The notes: generated by a model from the letters alone, not told the origin. Counted from the stretch's first letter, positions 51,731 to 61,463 are shown. The stretch: DNA of 64,000 nt from Clostridiales bacterium (GCA_015056315.1 SVGN01000008.1:1-64000); one strand, 5' to 3'. Made by a program: numbers and translations.

Positions 51731-52756
51731 ATGAAGATTTATCTGGACGCCATGGGCGGCGACAACGCCCCCCGCGCAACGGTAGAAGGCGCTTTTGAGG
51801 CCATGAACAAGCACCCGGAGCTCCAGGTGGAGCTGGCCGGGCCGCTTGAGCAGGTAACGCCGGTGGTGGAGGAGGTCTTTGCCGCCTCTCCCGCCCGCAG
51901 CCGCCTCACCCTGACCGATTGCCAGGAGATCATCACCAATTGCGAATCCCCCGTGATGGCGGTGCGCAGAAAGAAGAACAGCGCCATCGTGGATGGTATG
52001 CTCAAGCTGAAGGATGGTCAGGTGGATGCGTTCGTATCCGCCGGCAGCACCGGTGCGGTGCTGGCGGGCGGCATGTTCCGCCTGGGCCGCATCCAGGGCA
52101 TCGAGCGCCCGGCGCTGGCCCCCCTGCTGCCCAACGGCAAGGATTACTTCCTGCTCATCGACTGCGGCGCCAACGTGGATTGCCGCCCCGAGTACCTGCA
52201 CCAGTTCGCCCAGATGGGCAAGGCCTATATGCAGGGCATGCGCGGCATCGAGAACCCCCGCATCGGTCTGGTGAACAACGGTGCGGAGGCTGAAAAGGGC
52301 TGCACCCTCACCAAGGAGACCTACCCCCTTCTGGAAGGCGACAAGACCCTCAACTTCGTGGGCAACGTGGAGGCCCGCGAGATCACCAACGACGCTGCGG
52401 ATGTTATCGTCTGCGACGGCTTTGTGGGCAATGTGATCCTCAAGTTCATGGAGGGCGTGGCCGGTACTCTGATGGGCATCATCAAGCGTGAGATCTTTGC
52501 CGATACCCGCGGCAAGCTGGGCGGCCTGCTGGCCAAGCCCGCCTTCAAGCGGGTCAAGAAGACCATGGATTACAGCGAGGTGGGCGGCGCGCCCCTGCTG
52601 GGCGTGCGCGGCTGCGTCGTTAAGGCGCACGGCTCCTGCAACGCCCATGCGCTGGCCTGCGCTCTCGAGCAGGCGATGCTGATGCACGAGAGCGATGTGG
52701 TGGGCAAGATCCAGCAAGGTTTGGTCTGTACGGCGGCGGAAACCGTCACCGAATAG
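51731..52756 (+). CDS. plsX: phosphate acyltransferase
   Basis: PlsX makes acyl-phosphate from acyl-ACP for phospholipid synthesis at the membrane surface. The 341-residue protein shows the family blocks MKIYLDAMGGDNAP, SAGSTGAVLAGGMFRLGRI, LLIDCGANVDCRPEYLHQFA and VCDGFVGNVILKFMEG. AAAGAGG lies upstream of the ATG. The acpP gene starts 49 bases after its stop, as in the classical plsX-fabD/acpP arrangement. Confidence 0.97.
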   Translation: MKIYLDAMGGDNAPRATVEGAFEAMNKHPELQVELAGPLEQVTPVVEEVFAASPARSRLTLTDCQEIITNCESPVMAVRRKKNSAIVDGMLKLKDGQVDAFVSAGSTGAVLAGGMFRLGRIQGIERPALAPLLPNGKDYFLLIDCGANVDCRPEYLHQFAQMGKAYMQGMRGIENPRIGLVNNGAEAEKGCTLTKETYPLLEGDKTLNFVGNVEAREITNDAADVIVCDGFVGNVILKFMEGVAGTLMGIIKREIFADTRGKLGGLLAKPAFKRVKKTMDYSEVGGAPLLGVRGCVVKAHGSCNAHALACALEQAMLMHESDVVGKIQQGLVCTAAETVTE

Positions 52757-52805
52757 ATAGCTTATCCGCACTCATAGTTTTACCAATGAAAGGATGGAGA
52801 ACAAC

Positions 52806-53030
52806 ATGTTTGAAAAGGTACGCGATATGATCGCCGAGCAGCTGCAGATGGATGCTGCCAACATCACCCCCGAAAGCCGCCTGGTGGAAGACCTGAAGGC
52901 CGACAGCGCCAATGTGATGGTCATGATCCTGGAGCTGGAATCCAACTTCGGCATCGAAGTGGAGGACGAGGTCATCATCCAGCTGAAGACTGTGGGCGAT
53001 GTGGTCAAGTACATCGAGAGCAAGCAGTAA
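52806..53030 (+). CDS. acpP: acyl carrier protein
   Basis: The 74-residue ACP is acidic, starts MFEKVRDMIAEQL and has the phosphopantetheine Ser in KADSANVMVMILELE, followed by EVEDEVIIQLKTVGDVVKYI. The DSL motif common in ACPs is DSA here. I use the ATG at 52806 because it gives the usual N-terminus; an upstream in-frame ATG at 52794 touches the AAAGG and is less likely. It carries acyl chains for fatty-acid synthesis and PlsX. Confidence 0.93.
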   Translation: MFEKVRDMIAEQLQMDAANITPESRLVEDLKADSANVMVMILELESNFGIEVEDEVIIQLKTVGDVVKYIESKQ

Positions 53031-53115
53031 GCAGCCCTTTGCCGAGGGGCACGGAGAAAACCCTTCTCCGCGCCCCTCGCTGCATTCTCTTCCAACCACC
53101 GAAAGGAGACAGGCT

Positions 53116-53775
53116 ATGCAGGCATTGCAGCAGGCACTGGGCTATACCTTCAGGGATATCGCCCATCTGCGCAGGGCGTTGACGCATCCCTCCACCAAAC
53201 AGCCGGATAACCAGCGGCTGGAGTTTCTGGGAGACGCCATACTGGAGTTTTGCGTCAGCGACATGCTATACCATAAGTACACAGAGTTTCAGGAGGGGGC
53301 GCTCACGGCCCGCAGAGCGGCGCTGGTGTGCGAGCGCACCCTCAGCGTTCTGGCCCATTCGCTGGATCTGGGCCGCTGCCTGGTAATGGGCAACGGCGAG
53401 GTGCTCACCGGCGGGCGGGAAAAGCCCAGCATCCTTGCCGATGCGGTAGAGGCCGTGCTGGCCGCCATCTATGTGGATGGCGGTTACGAGGCGGTGCGGG
53501 AGGTCATCTTCCGCCTCTTCCGCGATGAGGACAAGCTGGTGGCCCCCAAGGTAAAGGACGATAAGAGCGCCCTGCAGGAGTACACCCAGGCCCATGAGCT
53601 GGGTCTGCCCGCCTACCGGATCATCGATTCCAGCGGGCCGGATCACGACCGTCATTTCGTGGCGGAGGTGCTCATTCAGGGCAGGCAGATGGCCACCGGC
53701 AAGGGCACCAGCAAAAAGAGCGCCGAGCAGATGGCCGCACGGGCAGCCCTCAAGCGCTGCCAAGAAGAAGAATAA
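53116..53775 (+). CDS. rnc: ribonuclease III
   Basis: The 219-residue RNase III has the signature NQRLEFLGDAILEFCVSDML (near 31-50), Asp/Glu metal ligands ILADAVEAVLAAIYVDGGYE near 108-127, and a C-terminal dsRBD (about 150-219, ALQEYTQ...SKKSAEQMAARAAL). It cleaves double-stranded RNA in rRNA and regulatory processing. AAAGGAGA precedes the ATG. It lies 11 bases before smc. Confidence 0.96.
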   Translation: MQALQQALGYTFRDIAHLRRALTHPSTKQPDNQRLEFLGDAILEFCVSDMLYHKYTEFQEGALTARRAALVCERTLSVLAHSLDLGRCLVMGNGEVLTGGREKPSILADAVEAVLAAIYVDGGYEAVREVIFRLFRDEDKLVAPKVKDDKSALQEYTQAHELGLPAYRIIDSSGPDHDRHFVAEVLIQGRQMATGKGTSKKSAEQMAARAALKRCQEEE

Positions 53776-53786
53776 GGAGGGTGCGG

Positions 53787-56700
53787 ATGCGCCTTACCAA
53801 ACTGGAAATTTACGGGTTCAAGTCCTTCGCCAAAAGGACGGAGATCGTTTTTCCCCAAAATGTAACGGGCATTGTAGGCCCCAACGGCTCCGGCAAGAGC
53901 AACATCAGCGATGCGGTGCGCTGGGTGCTGGGCGAGCAAAGCGCCAAGACCCTGCGCGGCAACAGCATGACCGATGTCATCTTCAACGGTACCGAGAAGC
54001 GCAAGCCCATGAACTATTGCGAAGTGATGCTGGTGTTCGACAACAGCGACCATCAGCTGCCGGTGGAATACCAGGAGGTAAGCATCCTGCGCCGGGTCTA
54101 CCGCAATGGGGACAGCGAATACCAGATGAACGGCTCCGCCTGCCGCTTGAAGGATATCGTGGAGCTGTTCCGGGATACCGGCGTTGGCAAGGAGGGCTAC
54201 TCCATCATCGGTCAGGGCCGTATCGACGAGATCCTGAGCCAGCGGGGCGAGGATCGCCGCATCGTTTTTGAAGAGGCGGCGGGCATCAACCGCTACCGCA
54301 CCCGCAAGGTGGAGGCGGAGAACCGCCTGAAGCATGCGGACGAGAATCTGGTGCGCGTGCTGGACGTGCTGGATGAGCTGGAGACCCACCTGACCCCGCT
54401 GAAGAAGCAAGCGGAGGTGGCCCGGGAATACCTGTCCCTGAGCGAAAGCCTCAAGGAGCTGGATATCCGCCTGTTCGTATACCGTTACGACCGCCTGCAC
54501 CAGAAGGAGACCGAGGCGGAGCAGCAGCTCATGCGCATCAAGGATGCTCTTTCCGCTGCCGAAAAGCAGCTGGAGGAGGCCATTGGCCGCCGCACCGAAG
54601 GCGAAGGGCGGCAGGAGGAGCTGAACCGGGCGCTGAGCCAGGCCCACGATGCCCTGCTCAAAGCCAGCGACAGCCTGCACGCCATCCGGGAGGAGGCCGC
54701 CGCTGCGGAGAACCGCCTGCTTACCGGCAGGGATACCCTCCAGCGGCTGGATAAGGAAGAAAACGCCCTCCAGACCCGCCTGCGCCTCATCGAGACCACC
54801 GTCAACCAGAGCGAGGGCGGCCTCATCGAGGCAGAGAAGCTGGTGGCCAAGGCCGAGGAAGCCCTCCGGCAGGTGGAGATGCGCCATGCCGAGAGCGCAC
54901 AGGCCGCCGAAAAGCTGGAAGAGGAGCTGGACGCTCACCGCAACCGCATGATGGAGCGTACCAACCGCTTGCAGAACGTGCGCACCTCTCAGGCTCGCTA
55001 CACCGCCATGCAGCAGCAGATGACTGCCCGCCGGGAGGATCTGCTCACCCAGCAGGCCCGGGCTGCGGAGCAGGATGCACAGCTGCTGGCGCAGGTGGAG
55101 GCCGCAAAGGCGGCTCTGGCGGGAGAGAACGACCGTCTGGAGAGTCTGCGGCAGCACGTGCAGGAGCTGGAGGAAACGCCCCGGCGTATGCTGGAGAAGA
55201 TCCTCCGGAAGCAGAAGGAAATGCAGGAGGATGCCCAGAATGCCCGCGCTGCGGAGATGCGTCTGCGCACCCTCAAGGAATTGCAGGACGGCTACGAGGG
55301 CTACCAGTATGCCGTCAAGAATGCCCTCTCCTACGCCCGCAGAGAAAAGATGCACGGCGTGGTGGATGTGGTGGCCATGCTGCTCAGCGTGCCAAGGGAA
55401 TACGAGACCGCCATGGATATGGCGCTGGGTGCGGCCATGCAGAACATCGTTACCGAGACCGAGCAGGAGGCCAAGGCCCTGATCGAGTACCTGCGCAAGA
55501 ACAAGATGGGCAGAGCCACCTTTTTGCCCATCAGCACCGTCAAGGGCCGCACCCTCAGCCAGCAGGAGCGCAAGGTGCTCTCCATGGAGGGCTGCATCGG
55601 CGTTGCCAGCGAGCTCTGCGGCTACGATCCCCGCTACCGGGGCGTGGTGGAGAGCCTGCTGGGCCGAACGGTGGTGGCCAAGGATCTGGATCACGGCATT
55701 GCCATCATGCGGGCAGGCGGGCACAGCTTCCGCCTGGTCACCCTTGCGGGCGATGTGATCCACTCCGGCGGCAGCATGACCGGCGGCAGCATCCAGCAGA
55801 AGGCGCAGAACCTGCTGGGCCGTGAGCGCGAAATGAAGGAGCTGGCCGCCCAGATCGAAGAGATCAACGGGCGGGTCACCGAGGCCGGCAACATGATCGC
55901 CGGCTGGGAGGGCCAGCGCAGCGAGGCCAAGAAGGCCGGCGAGCAGGCCCAGTACGAGCTGCACCAGCAGGAGATCGCCGTGGTCAGGGATGGGGAACGC
56001 CTCAAGACCGCTCAGGAGCAGCGGGATATGCACCTTGCCCGCAGCAAGGCGGTGGAGGAGGCTATCCAGCAGCTGGAGGAGAGCCTTTCGGAGATCGAAG
56101 AGGAGCTGGAGCGCATCCGCCAGCTGGAGGCGCAGGACGATGTGAGCGAGGAGGAGCTTACCGCCATCACGGTGGAGCTTTCCGGCAGGCTCAATACCGC
56201 CCGCCGCCAGCGGGAAAGCGCTCAGGAGGCGCTGACCGATGCCAAGCTGACCCTGCAGAATGCCCAGCACGACCATGAGCAGCTCCGGCGCGACCGCTCC
56301 CGTTTGGAAAAAGACGGCGAGGAATGCCGCCAGGAGATCCGGCAGGTGCAGGCCCGCCGGGTGGAGACCGGCACAGAGCTGGAGCAGGCACAGGCCGTGC
56401 GGGAGGAGCTGCTGGGGCGCATCGCTCAGGCGGAGGAGGGCGTGGAAAGCGCCCGCCGCCATGTGGAAGCCACCGAGAGCGACCGGGATCTGTGCCAGCA
56501 GCAGCTCAGGGAGATCCAGAGCGAGATCGATGCAGCGCAGCTGGTCACCGCCCGGGAGACCGAGCGGGTACATCGGCAGGAGATGGCGCTGGGCCGTATG
56601 AAGAACGATGTTTCCCTCATCTGCGACCGCCTGTGGGATACCTACGAGCTCAGCTACGCAGGCGCTATGGAGCAGCTGATGGTCTACCCCCAGCCCGAAG

Positions 56701-57365
56701 CCCCCTTCAAGGAGAGCGAGGCGGAGGGGCAGGCCCAGAAGATCCGGGAGCGGATCCGTGCCATGGGGCCGGTCAATGTGAGCGCCATCGAGGAATATGC
56801 CCAGATGAACGAGCGCTACACCCAGCTCAGCGAGCAGAAGCGGGATCTGGAAAAGGCCCAGCGGGATCTCAAGGAGCTCATCGCCCAGCTGCTCAACCAG
56901 ATGCAGACGGTGTTCGTGGAGCAGTTCGGCCTTTTGCAGGGCTACTTTTCCGAGACCTTTGTGCGCCTCTTCGGCGGCGGCCGGGGCGAGATCAGCCTGG
57001 CAGACCCGGAGCACCCGCTGGATTGCGGCATCGAGATCATCGTGCAGCCTCCGGGCAAGAAGCGGCAGATCCTGAGCCTGTTCTCCGGCGGCGAGCGCGC
57101 CCTTACCGCCATTGCCATCCTGTTTGCCATGCTTAAGCTCAAGCCCACCCCGTTCTGCATCCTGGACGAGATCGAGGCTGCGCTGGATGATGCAAACATC
57201 AGCTATTTTGCCGATTATCTCAAGGAATTCAGCCGTGATACCCAGTTCGTGGTGGTCACCCACCGCAAGGGTACCATGGAGCGCTGCGATACCCTCTTCG
57301 GTGTTGCCATGGAGGAGCGGGGCGTAAGCAGCATGGTCAGCGTGAACCTGACCGATTACGAATAA
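53787..57365 (+). CDS. smc: chromosome-condensation protein SMC
   Basis: The 1192-residue SMC has Walker A GPNGSGKSN at 31-39, a coiled coil, and a hinge near 590-670 (CGYDPRYRGVVESLLGR, SFRLVTLAGDVIHSGGSMTG). A second coiled coil follows, then a C-terminal head with signature LFSGGERALTAIAILFAML and Walker B CILDEIEAALDDAN. It condenses and segregates the chromosome. Start at ATG 53787, six bases after AAGGAGG; GTG at 53781 directly abuts it. Confidence 0.97.
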   Translation: MRLTKLEIYGFKSFAKRTEIVFPQNVTGIVGPNGSGKSNISDAVRWVLGEQSAKTLRGNSMTDVIFNGTEKRKPMNYCEVMLVFDNSDHQLPVEYQEVSILRRVYRNGDSEYQMNGSACRLKDIVELFRDTGVGKEGYSIIGQGRIDEILSQRGEDRRIVFEEAAGINRYRTRKVEAENRLKHADENLVRVLDVLDELETHLTPLKKQAEVAREYLSLSESLKELDIRLFVYRYDRLHQKETEAEQQLMRIKDALSAAEKQLEEAIGRRTEGEGRQEELNRALSQAHDALLKASDSLHAIREEAAAAENRLLTGRDTLQRLDKEENALQTRLRLIETTVNQSEGGLIEAEKLVAKAEEALRQVEMRHAESAQAAEKLEEELDAHRNRMMERTNRLQNVRTSQARYTAMQQQMTARREDLLTQQARAAEQDAQLLAQVEAAKAALAGENDRLESLRQHVQELEETPRRMLEKILRKQKEMQEDAQNARAAEMRLRTLKELQDGYEGYQYAVKNALSYARREKMHGVVDVVAMLLSVPREYETAMDMALGAAMQNIVTETEQEAKALIEYLRKNKMGRATFLPISTVKGRTLSQQERKVLSMEGCIGVASELCGYDPRYRGVVESLLGRTVVAKDLDHGIAIMRAGGHSFRLVTLAGDVIHSGGSMTGGSIQQKAQNLLGREREMKELAAQIEEINGRVTEAGNMIAGWEGQRSEAKKAGEQAQYELHQQEIAVVRDGERLKTAQEQRDMHLARSKAVEEAIQQLEESLSEIEEELERIRQLEAQDDVSEEELTAITVELSGRLNTARRQRESAQEALTDAKLTLQNAQHDHEQLRRDRSRLEKDGEECRQEIRQVQARRVETGTELEQAQAVREELLGRIAQAEEGVESARRHVEATESDRDLCQQQLREIQSEIDAAQLVTARETERVHRQEMALGRMKNDVSLICDRLWDTYELSYAGAMEQLMVYPQPEAPFKESEAEGQAQKIRERIRAMGPVNVSAIEEYAQMNERYTQLSEQKRDLEKAQRDLKELIAQLLNQMQTVFVEQFGLLQGYFSETFVRLFGGGRGEISLADPEHPLDCGIEIIVQPPGKKRQILSLFSGGERALTAIAILFAMLKLKPTPFCILDEIEAALDDANISYFADYLKEFSRDTQFVVVTHRKGTMERCDTLFGVAMEERGVSSMVSVNLTDYE

Positions 57366-57380
57366 AGGGAGGTACCCGAA

Positions 57381-58292
57381 ATGTCTGAAAAGAAAAGCCT
57401 GTTTTCCCGCCTGAAGGACGGCCTCTTCAAGAGCCGCCAGCAGATGGCGCAGGTGATGGACGATGCCGTGCGCGAGGATCGTGCCATCGACGAGGATCTC
57501 TACGATGAGCTGCTGGATGCGCTCATCCTCAGCGATATGGGCGCTGCCTGCGCTCAGGAGGCCATCGAAACGCTGCGCAGGAACGTGGCGGAGAAGAAGC
57601 TGAAGAACGGTGCTCAGGCCAAGGATGAGCTCAAGCACATCCTGGTGGGCATGCTGGAGGTGCCCAAGGAGCCCCTGCGCTGGCCCATGGTCACTCTGGT
57701 GGTGGGCGTGAACGGCGTTGGCAAGACCACCACCATCGGCAAGCTGGCACTGCGTTTTCAGGGTCTGGGCCGCACCATCATCCTCTGTGCGGCGGATACC
57801 TTCCGTGCCGCCGCTGCCGAGCAGCTCACCGTATGGGCCGAGCGTGCCCGCTGCCCCATCGTGAAGCACAAGGAGGGGGCGGATCCCTCCGGCGTGGTGT
57901 TCGATGGCGTGAAGGCCGCCAAGGCCCAGCATGCCGACCTGCTCATCGTGGATACCGCAGGCCGCCTGCACAACAAGAAGAACCTGATGGAAGAAATGGA
58001 AAAGATGCGCCGCGTCATCGATCGGGAATACCCGGAGGCTATGGTGCGCTGCCTGTTGGTGGTGGATGCCACCACCGGCCAGAACGGCCTGCAGCAGGCC
58101 CGTGCCTTCCGTGAGGCGGCGGGCATCAACGGCATCGTGCTCACCAAGCTGGATGGTACCGCCAAGGGCGGCATCGCCTTCGGCATCGTGCGGGAGCTGA
58201 ATGTGCCGGTGATGTACGTGGGCGTTGGTGAGGGCATTGAAGACCTGCAGGCCTTCGATGCCAAGGAATTTGTGGATGCTCTCTTTGAGTGA
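57381..58292 (+). CDS. ftsY: signal recognition particle receptor FtsY
   Basis: The 303-residue SRP GTPase has a short N-terminal acidic/helical part and an NG domain with G1 GVNGVGKTTTIGKLA, then DTFRAAAAEQL, G3 DTAGRLHNKKNLM and G4 TKLDGTAKGG. It receives the SRP-ribosome complex at the membrane. GGGAGG precedes the ATG; it is 15 bases after smc. The usual ylxM-ffh pair does not follow; DUF975 genes do. Confidence 0.97.
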   Translation: MSEKKSLFSRLKDGLFKSRQQMAQVMDDAVREDRAIDEDLYDELLDALILSDMGAACAQEAIETLRRNVAEKKLKNGAQAKDELKHILVGMLEVPKEPLRWPMVTLVVGVNGVGKTTTIGKLALRFQGLGRTIILCAADTFRAAAAEQLTVWAERARCPIVKHKEGADPSGVVFDGVKAAKAQHADLLIVDTAGRLHNKKNLMEEMEKMRRVIDREYPEAMVRCLLVVDATTGQNGLQQARAFREAAGINGIVLTKLDGTAKGGIAFGIVRELNVPVMYVGVGEGIEDLQAFDAKEFVDALFE

Positions 58293-58312
58293 GCCTCCGG
58301 AGGGATACCGTT

Positions 58313-59197
58313 ATGATGCTTGGTTCTTTCTACTACAAAAGAAAAGCGAAGGAGCTGCTCAGGGGCAGCTGGCAGAATGCCATGCTGGTGGCGTTCTTCT
58401 CCGGCATCCTGAGCACGGTGCTGCAGGTGCTGCAGCTGGTGCTGCTGCCTAATCAGGCCAACTTTGCCTCGGTGGAGAAGTACGCGGAGGCGCTGATGCA
58501 GGTGCCGGAGCGCAACCTGTTCATCCTGCTGGGTTGCTCGCTGCTCACGCTGGTGCTCTCACCGGTGCTGGGGCTGGGCTGCAACCACTATTTTGTGGAG
58601 CTGACCCGGAAAAACGATCTGGGCTTTGCAGGGCTTTTCAGCCGGATGCGTATGTTCGGCAAGGCGCTGTGGCTCTATCTGCGCATATTTGTGCAGATCT
58701 TTCTATGGGCGCTGCTGCTGATCATTCCCGGTATCGTGGCGGCGGTGCGCTACAGCATGGCTCCCTACTTCCTGGCCGAAAACCCGGAGATGACGGTCTC
58801 GGAGGCGCTGCGGCGCAGCAAGACCGCCACCGAGGGGCGCAAGATGGAGTACTTTTCGTTGGTGCTCAGCTTCGTGGTCTGGACCATGCTGGCTTTGATC
58901 CTGGAAATGTTCCTGGGCGAGTTCAGCCCGGTGCTGGGCACGGTGGCCAGCCTTGCCGTGCAGGTGTGGGTAGCCGCCTACCAGAACGGCGCTGTGGCGG
59001 TGTTCTACCGCACTGCCTGCGAGAAGAACGGCATCCGCAAGGCCTTCGATGATATGCTCAACGACTTTGCTCAAATGGGCATGGATCCGGAAAGCCTGGA
59101 GCAGATGAAGGTGCAGGCCGAAGAACGCTTCCGTCAGACCGGGGAACAGCCCCGGCAGGAGGATGGCGCGAGCGAGGATCAGCAGGATCTGGATTGA
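58313..59197 (+). CDS. DUF975 membrane protein (first copy)
   Basis: The 294-residue protein has about five membrane segments and the DUF975 pattern. An N-terminal YYKRKAKELLRGSWQNAMLV is followed by a polar loop RKNDLGFAGLFSRMRMFGKALWLYL and AVRYSMAPYFLAENPEMTVSEALRRSK. Function of the family is unknown. I start at ATG 58313, eight bases after CGGAGGG; the GTG at 58289 precedes that site. It is the first of two paralogues that occupy the place where ylxM-ffh is usual. Confidence 0.8.
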   Translation: MMLGSFYYKRKAKELLRGSWQNAMLVAFFSGILSTVLQVLQLVLLPNQANFASVEKYAEALMQVPERNLFILLGCSLLTLVLSPVLGLGCNHYFVELTRKNDLGFAGLFSRMRMFGKALWLYLRIFVQIFLWALLLIIPGIVAAVRYSMAPYFLAENPEMTVSEALRRSKTATEGRKMEYFSLVLSFVVWTMLALILEMFLGEFSPVLGTVASLAVQVWVAAYQNGAVAVFYRTACEKNGIRKAFDDMLNDFAQMGMDPESLEQMKVQAEERFRQTGEQPRQEDGASEDQQDLD

Positions 59198-59253
59198 ACA
59201 CGGAAGAATGGCGCAGAGACCCTTTCTGCCCGACGAACGAGAGGAGGAAGCCC

Positions 59254-60129
59254 ATGCTGTACCCATCCGATTTTAAGATCAATGCGAGAAAAAGCCTTCG
59301 CGGCAAATGGCTCATTGCCATGCTGGTGGTGCTGGTGGCCGTACTGCCCATGGACATCGGCGATGCGGCCTATCGCTGGCTGAACGATTGCCGGAAAGAG
59401 GCCGTCTTGCAGGCGCTGCAGCAGGCAACGGAGCTGAGCCAATTCGCTCGGTTGCCTGTGGGGTATTGGCTTTTTACAGGGGCTGCCCTGTTGGCCGATC
59501 TGTTGCTCACGCCGGTACTCGAACTGGGCAAGTGCAACTATTTCCTTCGCCTCAGCTACGGCGATGATCTGGGCTTCCGTGGTCTGGTAAGCCGTATGCG
59601 CAGCTTTGGCAAAGCCCTGTGGCTGAGCCTCCGTACCGGGGTGCCGATCGCGCTGGGCCTGTTGCTTCTGGTGGTGCCGGGCTTCATCCTATCAGCCAAT
59701 TACAGCATGGCACAGTTTTATCTGGCGGAGGAGCCGGAGATCTCTGTTGAAGAAGCGATCCGCCGCAGCAAAAAGGCTGTATACGGCTACCGCCTTACGC
59801 TGGTGGGGCTGCAGTTCAGTTTCGTCCTGTGGGGGCTGCCCGCTGTTATTCTGATGGTTTTTCTGGGCGATCGGTTCTTTGTGCCGTTATTCCTCTTCTC
59901 CCTGCTCACGCAGGTGTTTGTGGATGCATACAGAACGGGCGCTGAAGCCTGGTTCTACCGCATGGTCAGCGAGCGAGGCGGCACACAGCGTGTGGTAAAG
60001 GAGCGCCTGGAGCGTATGGCTGCCGAGGGCGAGGACCAGACCCAGCTGCATATGGAAAAGGAAAAGCTCGAGAAATACCTGAAAGACATCCGAAAGGTTC
60101 GGGCGGCCAAGTCTTACTATGACGATTGA
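59254..60129 (+). CDS. DUF975 membrane protein (second copy)
   Basis: The 291-residue protein is a clear paralogue of the preceding gene: shared features are GDDLGFRGLVSRMRSFGKAL, SANYSMAQFYLAEEPEISVE, EAIRRSKKAVYGYRLT and a long basic C-terminal helix (ERMAAEGEDQTQLHMEKEKL). Roughly five membrane helices are predicted. Start 59254 follows GAGGAGG. The two genes are separated by 56 bases and both stay in the smc-ftsY block, suggesting a local duplication. Confidence 0.8.
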   Translation: MLYPSDFKINARKSLRGKWLIAMLVVLVAVLPMDIGDAAYRWLNDCRKEAVLQALQQATELSQFARLPVGYWLFTGAALLADLLLTPVLELGKCNYFLRLSYGDDLGFRGLVSRMRSFGKALWLSLRTGVPIALGLLLLVVPGFILSANYSMAQFYLAEEPEISVEEAIRRSKKAVYGYRLTLVGLQFSFVLWGLPAVILMVFLGDRFFVPLFLFSLLTQVFVDAYRTGAEAWFYRMVSERGGTQRVVKERLERMAAEGEDQTQLHMEKEKLEKYLKDIRKVRAAKSYYDD

Positions 60130-60160
60130 CCGCCCCATACCATCACAGAGGAGGAAGCCT

Positions 60161-60898
60161 ATGCCGTCCCTGAAGGGTTACAGCAGCGATCTGGAATACA
60201 GCTATGCACCCGGTGTGTTCCCCTCGCTGGAATTGATGCGGGTAAGGCCCGAATGCGCCACCCGCCTGCTCTTGAGCGAGCGGGCGCAGGGCGAGGGCGT
60301 GGAAAAGCTCCGGCAGGTCTGCCGGGAGCACGGTGTGCGGGAGGAGATCGCCGATAAGGCGCTCCGGCGCATCAGCGGCAAGGATAACTGCTTTGCCGCC
60401 GTGGTGTTTGAAAAATGGCAGGCGGAGCTTCTGCCGGATGCACCCCATGTGGTGCTGCACCACCCGATGGATGAAGGCAACCTGGGCACCATCCAGCGCA
60501 CGCTGCTGGGCCTTGGCCTGAAGGATATCGCGGTCATCCGCCCTGCGGCGGATGCCTTCGACCCCCATGTGGTACGCGCCACCATGGGCGCGCTGTTCAG
60601 CCTCAGGCTCAAGCAGTACGACAGCTTCGAGGCCTACCGGCAGGAGTACCCGGCACACCGGCTCTACCCCTTTATGCTGGATGGCTCCGTGATGCTGGAG
60701 GAGGCGGTGGGCCAGGTGCAGAAGCCCTATGCGCTGGTCTTTGGCAACGAGGGCAGCGGCCTGCCGCCGGAATTTGCCGAGATGGGGCAGGCGGTGCGCA
60801 TCCCCCACAGCAACGAGATCGACTCACTCAATCTGTCCATTGCGGTTGGCATCGGTGCTTATGCCTTTGTGCATGCCGCAGACAAACAGGAGGGCTGA
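60161..60898 (+). CDS. TrmH/SpoU-family RNA 2'-O-methyltransferase
   Basis: The 245-residue SPOUT methyltransferase has motif 1 NLGTIQRTLLGLGLKDIAV near 118-136, motif 2 YALVFGNEGSGLPPEF near 198-213 and motif 3 IPHSNEIDSLNLSIAVGIGAYAF near 219-241, forming the deep-knot SAM site. The N-terminal region is typical of TrmH-type rRNA/tRNA enzymes; the target nucleotide is unknown. GAGGAGG precedes the ATG at 60161. It is followed by the UPF0340 gene with a two-base gap. Confidence 0.93.
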   Translation: MPSLKGYSSDLEYSYAPGVFPSLELMRVRPECATRLLLSERAQGEGVEKLRQVCREHGVREEIADKALRRISGKDNCFAAVVFEKWQAELLPDAPHVVLHHPMDEGNLGTIQRTLLGLGLKDIAVIRPAADAFDPHVVRATMGALFSLRLKQYDSFEAYRQEYPAHRLYPFMLDGSVMLEEAVGQVQKPYALVFGNEGSGLPPEFAEMGQAVRIPHSNEIDSLNLSIAVGIGAYAFVHAADKQEG

Positions 60899-60900
60899 AC

Positions 60901-61461
60901 ATGAGACCGGAATACGAGACCATTGGGGCGCAGCTGCGCCAGTGCATAGAATACCTTGCCCGGGAGGGCAGCCTGAAGCCCGGTGCCACCGTGGTGCTGG
61001 GCTGCTCCACCAGCGAGGTGGCAGGCGGCTTGATCGGCAAGAACAGCGTGCCCGAGCTGGGCGATGCCATTGCCGAAACCATGATCGAGACCTGCAGGGA
61101 GCTGGGCCTGCGGCCTGTGTTCCAGTGCTGCGAGCACCTGAACCGGGCGCTGGTGATGGAGCAGGAAACGCTGGATCATCTGCGCCTGCGCCAGGTGAAC
61201 GTGATGCCCGTGCCCAAGGCGGGCGGCAGCGCCGGTACGGCTGCCTGGCAGCGCTTTGAACAGCCTGCCGTGGCAGACTTCATCCAGGCGGATGCGGCCA
61301 TCGATCTGGGCGATACGCTGGTGGGCATGCACATCCGCCCCGTGGCGGTGCCCCTGCGCATGGATGGCAAGGCTCCCGTGGTGGGCCACGCCCATGTGAC
61401 CATGGCCTACAGCCGCCTGCCCTACATTGGCGGCAGCCGTGCCCAGTACCCGGAAAAGTAA
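60901..61461 (+). CDS. UPF0340/TIGR01440 family protein
   Basis: The 186-residue protein matches TIGR01440 (B. subtilis YwlG): GATVVLGCSTSEVAGGLIGK, then QCCEHLNRALVME, MPVPKAGGSAGTAAW and GMHIRPVAVPLRM. The family is conserved in Firmicutes but has no established function. It is directly coupled to the SpoU methyltransferase gene and ends right before the tandem-repeat region, whose first unit begins with a terminator hairpin. Confidence 0.9.
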   Translation: MRPEYETIGAQLRQCIEYLAREGSLKPGATVVLGCSTSEVAGGLIGKNSVPELGDAIAETMIETCRELGLRPVFQCCEHLNRALVMEQETLDHLRLRQVNVMPVPKAGGSAGTAAWQRFEQPAVADFIQADAAIDLGDTLVGMHIRPVAVPLRMDGKAPVVGHAHVTMAYSRLPYIGGSRAQYPEK

Positions 61462-61463
61462 AC

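Noticed and set aside
47741-52771. A 1676-codon open frame on the minus strand
   Set aside because: It lies wholly antisense to the propeller and plsX genes, has low-complexity Gly/His/Leu-rich content, no ribosome-binding site and no domain; it arises from the high G+C codon pattern.
53676-57971. A 1431-codon minus-strand open frame antisense to smc and ftsY
   Set aside because: Composition is typical of a G+C-rich shadow frame, and the sense frames are unmistakable SMC and FtsY.
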